Positions 37,674 through 47,800 of a stretch of 64,000 nt of DNA are shown one piece after another. The translations under genes and the position numbers were made by a program. Location of the stretch: contig NC_058339.1 in the NCBI RefSeq assembly GCF_905475395.1, positions 53,329,172 to 53,393,171 of the forward strand. The letters are read 5' to 3'. Source of the DNA: Chrysoperla carnea. Lineage: Eukaryota > Arthropoda > Insecta > Neuroptera > Chrysopidae. The notes below the pieces were generated by a model. It ran no database searches. It saw only the letters and a program-made list of their open reading frames with translations, and was not told the origin of the DNA. Every line of letters begins with the position of its first letter. The stretch's first letter is position 1.

Positions 37674-40600
37674 ATGGAAATTGATATACAAGATAGAAAA
37701 AGTGAATTAGAGGGCTTAAATATATTTATAACTCATATTTCTTCAAAGTTAAAAACAATAATTGATAATTTAGGTTGGAGTGAAGAATATTTAAACAAAG
37801 TAAGGTTAACTTAACAAAAAATTGTACTATTTTTTTTTTCTTAAATATGATTGTTGAAAATTTAGAAACCAGATAATTTAAAAGTGTGCAATATTGATAA
37901 AAGTCATCGAAATATTCCAAAACATAAAATTCATGAACATGTTGAAAATTGTATATGGAAAAAAGAGGGATATTTGGAGGATGAATTGCCATTTTCTGAA
38001 CCGAACCATTCCAAAGCAACAATTATTTTAGGTGAATATTTTTGTATGTAAATTGTAAGCTTTTATTAAAAATTATTTAAATAATTACAGATAAGGATGT
38101 TCAAGAAAAGATTATTAATGAAGCTGCTAGCAAAGATCCAACATTTATCACAGGTATGAATTTTTACTAATAAAAATTCGTGTAGTTTAGAGACGACCCA
38201 AATTCTGAAATGAATATATTTATTTTCAGCAATGATAGTGAGTGATCGCTTTGAAAACATTATATATTTAAATAAAAAAATATTTTTCTAAATAACATAC
38301 AAAATATAATTGTATAATACAATAGTATTGATATGTATATATCCTTTTTGATATATCCTTTTTGTGGCTTACAGAATTTTAGTTAATTTTACTAGTTTAA
38401 ATAATGCATGTATTTTTGATTTTAAAAACATAAACAAAATAGCAGGCGATGAGCGATCAGAGACCAAGAAATTATAAGTTTTCTAATATAATTGATGTAA
38501 AACTAAGTTTATCGAAGCGTTAGCGTTTTCGAAGAAACCCTAAACGATTAGATAAAAAAAAAAAAAAGTCTTATTAATTTTTCTATTTTATGAATGGCAC
38601 TATGCTTAGGCATTGATGGTGGAATATGTTAATTAGTCGAATATAACTCAGTAAATTCGATAGACCGACTTTGAATATCGATCAATATATAAAATCAAAT
38701 TAATAAAGTTGCAAACCTTCGATAGCCCACTATTAAATTAATAAAATATGAAATATGATCATCTGGGACGAAAGGTCTACCAAGTAGTTTGGTTCTTACT
38801 TTCAAGCGGGGAATTTCTTACGTTGTAGTATGATCTGATATCAAAATCCATGTTTGCCTTACCCCAGATTTTTAAAAATCATAAACAAAAAAAACTACAA
38901 AGATACTTCAAATTAACGAGATTTTTCTGTCTTTTGAAATTTAGTGAAAAATCTAAATCGATTTCGTATTTCCCCTATAAAATTTAATTTCGATTGTATG
39001 CTCGTTAAATAATTAATGGGCATGTGTCCTGATAGAAGTTCGGGCAACGTTACCGAGCGAGCAGTAAACTTTCTTGTATCGAATTCGAAATATTTACGTA
39101 AAAAAATCGAATATATTTGAAGAGCTACAGTTTTTTTTTTTTAAGTTTTAAGAAATTTACATTGTACACAAACTAGACCCAGAAAACTTTTTAAGTCTAG
39201 TTCCCTTCAATAGGGCATTCTACTATTTTTGAAAAAGTGCCTCAAAATGTTGATTTTGCTAATAAAAAGCTACCAAAAATTTATTTCGGAAAAATACACA
39301 CGCTTTCTTGCCAAAAACTTAAAATAAATTTGAACCTTTTTTAAACTGTCAAAAACGCGGGCATCCAATTTGATGACGTAATATAGGTACCATTATACGA
39401 AATAACACAAATAAGTTTGACAGAAATATTCATAGACATCTGATTATAAAAAATATAAGTACTTATTATCTATGGATATATTATACCCAGCTGTCTACAC
39501 TGAACTAACTGAAGGTCTATGGCTCATATCGATATGACATCACAGCAGGGCTTGCCCTCGTTTTAGGTCACGTGATATACAGTTTAAAAATTACGATTTT
39601 TAATTTTAATATTTTAAAAGAAAAATGTTCTTTTATGACTCGAAATCAAAATATTTAAGTTTATTTTTACATAAATTTTAACTTTTTTCAAATTTCACAA
39701 TTTATTTTTGACTAACGATAATACCCTATTATCAAATAATATCCGAAAAATTTTCGTTTCGTGTGCGACTTCCGAAAATACTTAACAAATTGCTTGTATC
39801 CCGAAGAAATAAATTTCGTCTCTGTATAAACTCAAAGTTCAATTGAAAATTGTTATCCAGTATTTAATTAAAATTTTTATATAAACATACAAGTTCCTAT
39901 ATCACTCAAATTTTTTTTTTTCAATCACGACAGATAACATACGACTCTTACATGCATTATTTTACAATTTAGGTCCTTATATACACGAGTAGAATATTAA
40001 AACAAAAATTTTTAAATAGGTAAATCACGTGATGTTCGTCTTCTACCACGGTCTTCCAATCGGATGATAGCAGATTACACAGCGGATGAACGACTTGCAC
40101 TTTATGATTATGCAGTATTGAAAACAAAATCCAATATTGAAAAAGTTGGTGATATTAATGTTACGTAAGTATTGCTAGTTATTCAAAAGGTCAACCAAAA
40201 TATGACCATTGTCTAATTTGTAAAACAATACAGGTCTGGTATTCGACATTATCTACACTGAGTATTTCAACAATTAATTCAGTCAATTATTTACTTTCAC
40301 TCCTTTAAATAAATAATAATGGAGAATATTCATGTATTTTTTAAATATTTTTAATTCATTGTTTACACCGTTATAACAAAGTAAAAAATATAAATATTGC
40401 TTAAAAATGCTGTATTTAAGTGTAAAATACATTATAATTTTGAGATATTTAAACGCAGTTTTTTGGAGCTCTATGTTGATGACGTATAAGTACGTGATCT
40501 GTCAATTGATGACAGTTCAATGTATAATTTACACTTTAAAAAAATTAATTTACAACACAGAATTTACACTCGTTATTATTTAGTTTTCTAATAAAAAGCC

Positions 40601-41914
40601 GTAGAATAGTATAATTTAATGAAATATCATACAAAATGTAAGCAATTAATATCATACAGTATGTCAACAAATTTGACAAGCCCGTTCTTTGATGTCACGA
40701 CCGTATACAAATTTGAAGTTCCGTTTTAGAAATTTTTAAATGCCCTCACTGAATTTGTACTTTTATTAATTAATTTTAAGTAATTAATTACTGAAATAAT
40801 GGTTTAGTTGAAATGTCTAGCCATTAAAGTTACGGAAGAAAAATATTTGAACCAAATTTAAATTTCATGAATATTCCCTGTTATAATGGTCTCCACAAAA
40901 AAATTAATATTTTTATTTTATAATATGTAGTAACGAAATTTTTGAATACGTTAACTGCATTTTTGAACTGTCAGTGTCACATGTGATCATTAAAAATTTG
41001 AGATTTTAATACTTGTTGTAAGTTGATTTGGTTTATTTCTATGAATTGACAAAAGCTTAGTTTCCATTCTCGAATTAAAATTTATATATTCATTACAAAT
41101 ATCGACAAAACTAAAATTTAATATATTATATATATGTTTTTTTTTTAGACTTCCAACAACTTCTGAATCGACATTACGAAACAAAACAATATTCGAATTA
41201 CTGGCTGAAGAACGTGATGCAAAACGACGTCGTACCAAATACAAAAGTGTCCATACAAATCGGAAAAGTCAAACAGAAATATTACGGGAAGTAATCGAAA
41301 ATCAAATGGAAATGCTTTGTGATTATATAAAAACAGAAGAGCAGCCAGAGAAAACTGTTGAGAAACAAAATAAATATCAAGAACCACCATATATTAAAAA
41401 AGAAATTCGGAAAAGTAGTGATCGCGAAACGGTACGTTCACTAGACAGTGAAAAATATTCAAGACGTAGTGACGAAAGTGCTACAAGTCGAAAATCACGA
41501 AGTGAAAAATATAAAAGTGGCAGTACAAGTAAATATTTAAGTAAATATGAAGAAAAATTAAGTAAACACGAAGAGAAAATTAGTAAATTTGAAAAGAAAA
41601 TTAGTAAATATGATGAAGAAATTAGTAGGTACGATGAAAAAGTGAGTAAATATGATGAAAAATTGAGACGTTATGAAGAGGAGAAAAAACGTCGTCACAG
41701 AGAGTTTAAAGATAGATCTCCAATTCGAGAGTATATTGCAGAACCTAAACGTGTGTATGAACATGAGTTTGTCGATGATTATGATCATAAATTCAAAGAA
41801 TTCGATAGAAAAGAGTACAATCGGTATAGAGAAAAACGTTCAGATGAAGAATATCAACGAAAACATTTTAGTTCTAGAAGTCGTGATAAACATAAACATT
41901 ATAGTCGTCGATAG
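37674..41914 (+). CDS. SNRNP48: U11-48K minor-spliceosome protein (SNRNP48 orthologue), complete, five exons
   Basis: Coding exons: 37674-37799, 37866-38031, 38091-38153, 40020-40164, 41149-41914, all GT-AG with matching phases; 1266 nt, 421 aa. A U11-48K-type CHHC zinc finger uses Cys50, His56, His67 and Cys71 (VCNIDKSHRNIPKHKIHEH then VENC). Conserved blocks follow: RLALYDYAV (exon 4), and FELLAEERDAKRRR with TEILREVIENQMEML (exon 5). In the family this protein sits in the U11/U12 di-snRNP and contacts the U12-type 5' splice site. The C-terminus is Arg/Ser- and Lys/Glu-rich. It is longer than the human protein, mainly through a seven-copy heptad repeat (residues 298-346). Intron 3 is long (1866 bp) and carries likely autoregulatory signals. 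The gene is divergent from Smurf. Confidence 0.92.
38230..38237 (+). other. Candidate 8-nt poison microexon in intron 3 of the U11-48K gene
   Basis: CAATGATA is bounded by a good 3' splice site (TTTATTTTCAG) and a strong 5' splice site (GTGAGT). Including these 8 nt between exons 3 and 4 shifts the frame and gives TGA at 40065-40067. That stop is 97 nt before the exon 4/5 junction, so nonsense-mediated decay is expected. If the 5' site is skipped, the frame reads to TAA at about 38290, with AATAAA at 38271-38276. Confidence 0.55.
38339..38360 (+). promoter_or_regulatory. Candidate USSE: tandem U12-type 5' splice-site motifs in the U11-48K intron
   Basis: Two exact ATATCCTT motifs (38339-38346 and 38353-38360), each followed by TTTG, are spaced 14 nt apart. 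They lie about 100 nt downstream of the microexon. U11-48K genes are known to carry a U11 snRNP-binding splicing enhancer made of two tandem U12-type 5' splice sites. It activates an upstream 3' splice site and makes unproductive mRNA, so high U11 activity lowers U11-48K output. Motif identity, pairing, host gene and position all fit. Function here is inferred. Confidence 0.72.
41540..41686 (+). repeat. 21-bp coding tandem repeat (seven heptads) in U11-48K
   Basis: Seven consecutive 7-residue units follow the pattern S-K-Y/H/F-E/D-E/K-K/E-I/L/V: SKYEEKL, SKHEEKI, SKFEKKI, SKYDEEI, SRYDEKV, SKYDEKL, RRYEEEK. An aromatic (or His) and an aliphatic residue recur every seven positions, which predicts a charged coiled coil or long helix. 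Confidence 0.9.
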
Positions 41915-44310
41915 TTTTTCTAATTTTCCAGTTAATTAATATAAGAGATTGCAAAGTGACAAAAACACAGCGAAATTCTATTTTTTGTGAAAAAAGTTCA
42001 AATGATTGTTGATTTGCCATAACAAGTTTTATTAATCTGAGTCGAAAGATAGTTTTGGTCGATGTGGAAGTGTATTTTTAAATAATTTCTTTCGTCAGTT
42101 TACTAAATTATTCTGTTTTCTTTGTCATTATTATTTTACATATTAAACGTTTATAAAACAATTTTTTTATTTTCTATTTAATTTGTTTTTAATTCTCAAC
42201 AATATTTTTTTCCAATTTATTAGTAGGAATAAATTTTCTAATTTATTATAAAATAAATTATTACGTGAGTAAAAATTAAAAACTCGATTAAAATAAAAAA
42301 AGTCGTTTTACCGCCATTTTCTCGAAAATTTGCCGTTATTTGGAAAAATGTCTTATACAAAAGTTGTACAGCTTCTTATTATCAAAAACTTGTGTGCTGA
42401 TCACTTTCCCCTAGGAGATCAAGGTTTGACGCAAATCGCATAAAAATGCTATCCCTAAAATGCACCCCCATTGACCAGCAAGATCTCGTGTCCAAATTTT
42501 ATTTTATTTTATTTGGTTATAACCCTAACTTCATTTTCCACAGGGTGTTTGCTATTAATTTTCTGGTTTTCGGTATGATTAATTTCTTTTGGCATCGGCT
42601 ATAAGTTACATTCTGTTTTCTGCATTTCGATGATATACAAGTTCATAGGAAATTTCTTACATAGAGAAATCTAAGATATGTTAAATTTTCCGGACTAAAA
42701 TCTAAAACTCGTTTTAAAATGAGGAATAAGATAATTCAAGTTAAAATAGTTTAAATAAAAAAATAATTGTTTTATTCTTATTACAAAAATATACATACAA
42801 ATATTCTATAGAGAAAATTAAAAAAATGTTTAATTGGAATATTATTTCATTCACATTTCAAAAATATATTTATTTAATAATTTCATTTGTTAAAAATATT
42901 GTCCAGAATATCACAATTTTATTTTAGGTGTGTTATTGATTGTCGAATTTTAATAGAAATATTACAAACTTAACTTGTAACTTGAAAAGGAATGAATCTG
43001 TAATTTATTTAGAAATATTATTTTCCGCGTATAAAAGTATAATAATTTACATTCTGTTTCATCTAACTAGCGTCCTAAAATCCGACCGAAGTCGAAGGTT
43101 TCGCCGATGGTGGTTTTGCAAATAAATTGGTAATTTTTATTAATTAATCATCTCTAGATCAAATTCTGCAGAGATAAATTACCAATCAATATTATGCATA
43201 AAATCATTTATATTATTAACTGTAGATTGTAGCCAATCATGAACAAAATGTTTTAAAGCTTTTAAGCCTGCGTCTTTAAGTTCGACTTCGGCCGTAGGTT
43301 GTAGCGATAGCTGATTAATCGGCTTTGGCTTTGGCTAGAAATTGACCTTAAATTGGAGACTACATTTAACCAACTTCCCAAGGAACAATAGTCGCACATT
43401 TAAAAAACTATCGCCAATGCGGAAAAATGATGAAATCATTTTTATTATCTAATAATATAAATATTATTGGTAGTTAAAAAAATTTTTGAAGTGAAAACTT
43501 TTGGCACAAAAATTATGGAAGTCGCCTCATCGATGTTTGTAATTGAACTCCTCTTAAACGGTAGGACTGATTTTGATGAAATTTATTGTGTGTGTTCAAG
43601 TGGATGCGAGGATTGTTTAGATTCACAATTCGGTCCACTACATAATGTTTTTGAGGGTTCCGAACCAAAAAATGAATACCCATGAAATAAATGGGGGAAA
43701 CGCATGTAAATAATATATTACATTACATCGTTACTATTAAAATGTATTTATTTGCGCTCCCACCATATTTATCTAGAATTGTGAACGGCTATTTAAATAG
43801 TATTTACGAATTATTTATTATTATTCAGATATTGTGAATAGGTATTTATTAGAGCTATATGCGAGTGTAACGAGCTCCACTGTCGAAGGCTTCAACCAGG
43901 CCAAAGGCCGAAAGCCACCTATTCCAAAGTTTTAGTTTTCACTTCCGGCGACAGTCACCATGACTGGCTATCCTTTTTTTTAAATAAATTATTCTAACCA
44001 AATTATTTATTTGTTTCTATAAAAAAAATGTTTATAAATAAATTAAACTAAATGTCGACGAATTAAAAAATAGTTAAATAAATTTTTTGACGAATACCCA
44101 CACATGCGTTTTAAATACGATAAAATAATATTAGGTCATATAATTTAATTTCTTATAAAATGCATTTCCATGTCAAATCAATTTATAGAAATCCATTCTA
44201 ATCGCTTCTAAAACAAGTACAGGTATTGTTTTTACATATTTTACGTGTATTTAAGTTCAACATTCTAGGATATGGGGCGTTAGAAAATCCAAGAACGTTA
44301 ACTTTCTGTC
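41915..44310. other. Intergenic region, no gene seen
   Basis: It holds the U11-48K 3' UTR (first few hundred bases) and AT-rich DNA. Patches with TTCGGCC/GGCCGAA-like words occur (about 43075-43110, 43270-43330, 43880-43920). A segment at 43741-43774 recurs inverted at 52571-52605 (ATAAATATGGTGGGAGCGCA). The 72-codon ORF at 43467-43685 contains CVCSSGCEDCLDS but has no splice or start support, so I do not call it. Confidence 0.45.
42228..42233 (+). terminator. Candidate poly(A) signal for the U11-48K gene
   Basis: AATAAA lies about 310 nt after the stop codon. An ATTAAA at 42142-42147 is an alternative. The choice cannot be made from sequence alone. Confidence 0.35.
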
Positions 44311-44682
44311 GCGTGGTAAATAGGCGCTAGAGTCGATGTGGAGCATTTTACCTCATAGGACATATATGACAGAGCGGCCATTTTCAAGATAGAGGGGGAG
44401 TAAAAATAAAATGAGTTAGAATTGAAAAAAGTTTCGTAATGCCAGCAGACATATCCCCTTTGCCTTCCCGACCACTATCAATCAAACCATGTTACCACTT
44501 TTCGGACGTTTGGGAGGAGAGAGCGGGGGGAATTGTCTGCTCAGTCTGTAACGTTTGTGCGATCATTAGGGCGCTTATTTAGTAAGGGGCAGAAATTTTC
44601 CTCAAGTTTTACCCCACCCTTTATCTCGAAAATATCCCTCCTCCTCCTCTATCCCATTGACTCAGGAGCTTATTTACCACGC
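44311..44682. mobile_element. Candidate miniature inverted-repeat element, GC-richer than its surroundings
   Basis: The left end GCGTGGTAAATAGGCGCTAG is mirrored at the right end by AGGAGCTTATTTACCACGC, both bounded inside by AGTC/GACT. The interior contains GAGGGGGAGT and CCTCCTCCTCCTCT tracts and no ORF. It ends about 120 bp short of the astacin stop codon and so may lie in that gene's 3' UTR or flank. Confidence 0.55.
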
Positions 44683-44800
44683 AAAAATATGTAAAACTAA
44701 TAATCACGTTTGTTTTGACACTAAATTTCTTTTATATTTCACACTTTGAGTCACTGTTCATATAATTACACTGTAAAGATTACGCATCACCAATTCTTCT

Positions 44801-47800
44801 TCACAAAGTTTGTTCGTATTTAGGTGAATTTGGTACATATAAATCATTTCTTTCTTTCTTGTTTTTGTTGCACAATGTAATAAAGTATTCCAACCAATTC
44901 GATCTAGGCAGAGGACGTTGTACATTTTTCAATAAAGGTGAGACACGTTGCGATTGTTCTTGATTAGGATTTTTATCGTCATTGTTCGAATGAACTTCTT
45001 GATTAGGATTCATATCGTCATTGATTTTTTGTGGATTCAGTATGAATTTTAGAGTACTATATGGTCTATGAAGAGTTGGATTATGATCGGATGGAATTAT
45101 AAAATAATGAGGTAACGAAGGATTGTTTTGATTATTGCGATTCGATAAAGGATTTAAATTTTCTGTGTTTTGATAAATAATTGGTGATTTATAAGGTTTT
45201 TCTATAAAATCATTATTCATTTTCAAAGGACTTTCAGATTTACTGATTGGTTTGTTTCGTATTAACTCAATGGATGGTTGGGCGAAGTTGTTGCCATTAT
45301 TGAAGGATATTTCACTTGCAGGATATTTTCTCATATTATTTGAATGATACACAGTTTTAAAAACAGACATGTTACCTTGTGTAATAGTTAAAGGAGTTGC
45401 TTTTGATTTAGGAGGATTATTTGAAATATTACGATCATTCTCCGTTGAAGGAGGTGGATTTTTGTCATTCGATTCGATATTGGTTTGATTAGAAGATAAA
45501 AGCTCTTTTAATATTGAAGGGTTTAAAATTTCAAGAAATCGTTCGTAATTTTCGGGAATATTTGTTGGAATTCCATTATTATTTATTGAAGGACCTAAAA
45601 TTTTAATAATTTCCGTCAACTTTTCTGGGGTTAAACCACTTTCAGGATTCGTTTTAAGGTCATTAGTATTGGTTGAAGGTCTCATGGCTTCAACGTTTGG
45701 ATGATATTGAGTGTTGGTAAATTTTAATCCAGGCGATTTGGATACTTGCGGATTCATTTTAAAGTATTTAATAAAATATTCCGTTGCAGGAAATTCATTG
45801 TTTGGATTTAATTCTAATGGGACCTTATTTAATTTAGGCCTCGTGTATTCGTTTGGATTCATTATTACTCCACCTGTTGAAGACTGTGAATTATAACTGA
45901 TAGGGCCACTACTTGTTTTGTTAGATGTTTTAGGACTATTTGGTGAAATAAACTTGTAATTGACTCTTTGTAAAAGTCCTGTTTGATCAGGATTCTGTCC
46001 ATTGTCCTTGTCGTTTCTATTCTGCGATGGATACCCGCTATGGAGGATTTTATACACTTTTGTGATTTCATCAATATCTCTATTTGGTGAAGGATAAACA
46101 TTTTTTATAATTTGGTACATTTTTATAATGTCATCCATATCTTTTTTCGGTGAAGGATAGCCATTATTAATAACTTTATACATTTTTATAATGTCATTAA
46201 TGTCTTTGTCCGTTGAAGGATTACCATTTTTAATAATTTTATATATTTTTATAATATTATTAATATTTCTGTTCGTTGAAGGATAACCGTATTTAATAAT
46301 TTCATTTATGTCTTTGTCTATTTCACGCGGCTCTGATGGATGTTCCTTACTTAAATCAGGTGATTTTAATGCTAACGAATCATAAGGAAGATTTCCAATG
46401 TATTGAGTGTTCTTTCCCGTTTCGGGATATACATGACTTATGAGTGCTTTCAAATACAATGGAATATTAGATGGATCAGTCGCCGTCAATTCTTCTGGAT
46501 ATTCATTTCTAGGAAACTGGTTAAAATAATTATTCAATGGAGAATGTTTATTTTCATTAGAAATTCTTCCCCAATTAGGTGAATTGAGTTTCAAATGATT
46601 CCCTCCTTCAGGATTTTGTTTAGGTGGAGGAAGTCTATTTTTAATATAGCTGATACGATGAATGTTTCCATTTCCATTCCACTTTATAATCATTGGAATT
46701 CTCTCTAAACTAGGTGATTTAATTTTCCAAGGCAATATTTTAGAACCATCTTTAGTTTCTGTGTCTTTTATATTTATATTTTTATATCTGATCATTTTAA
46801 TTATATCAGGCAATTTTGGTCCCAATGGATTTTTTTCATTGTCGTTTTCAGGAGTTTTAGTTGTTGGAGATTCAATTTTAATATATTTAATAGGATTATT
46901 TTGTCCATGATTATTTTGAACAGGATAAGTGTTTTCATTTGTTTCAAATGAAGCATCATCAGATTGCAATGCAGGATATTCGTTATTAATAAATCTCGTA
47001 AGATAATTAATTCCATTCACAAGTGGGTGATTAATTTGTCGATTTGGAACTCTATTCCAGTTATGACCTTTGTATTCAGAAGGTTCCATAATAATATCGT
47101 TCCGACGATTTTCGTACGTTGAAGGATATTCATTGGGATAATATGATGAATGTGAAAAAATCGCGTTCAGTGGAGTCATTTGTTCATTAGAAAGATCTTT
47201 AGGAACTTCTGGTTCATCCAATGGACTATTTTTATCAGTCTTTTCTTTATTCGGTGGAGTATTACCATTCTCAATTTCTTGATTATAAATATAAGAAATG
47301 CGATTCAAAATTGGCGGTCTTAATTCGAAAGCCATGATATTTTTAGCATTATTTAAAACAGGATTAATTAATCGTAAAAGGGTTGTAATTGGATTCAGAA
47401 AAGTATTGGGTTTCAAGGAACTCCTTGAAGAATACATCTTTCTAGATTCTGAAGTGATATTACATGGGGAGTGTTGATTAAATTGTAGTTTGGTTCTAAC
47501 ATTTGTTTCAGGAGTAGTTGGAACAGGTTTTAAAGTGGTCAATTTAGTAAGCACTGTCTCGTAATTTGGACGTTTATCATTATTCTTTGTTGGTTCGTCG
47601 AATGGAGCATAATTGTATGGTAAATGATTGGAAGATGGATTCAGATATAATAATTCATAAGGATTCTTTTTTTGGGGATTGTAATTGAAATGAGATGGAT
47701 AATAAGGATTTGGTTTAGGTTGAATGGAATATGTCGGTTTATAAGAATTTAGATAAGATTGGATGGAAGGTTTAGGTTGAATGTAATTGATCATCGGTGA

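Noticed and set aside
41673..41939. 88-codon ORF overlapping the U11-48K last exon, and the antisense ORF at 41558-41788
   Set aside because: These are shadows of the 21-bp repeat and RS-rich coding sequence in other frames.
45711..47016. ORFs of 61-82 codons within the astacin tail region
   Set aside because: They are alternative-frame shadows of the 3.74-kb tail exon.
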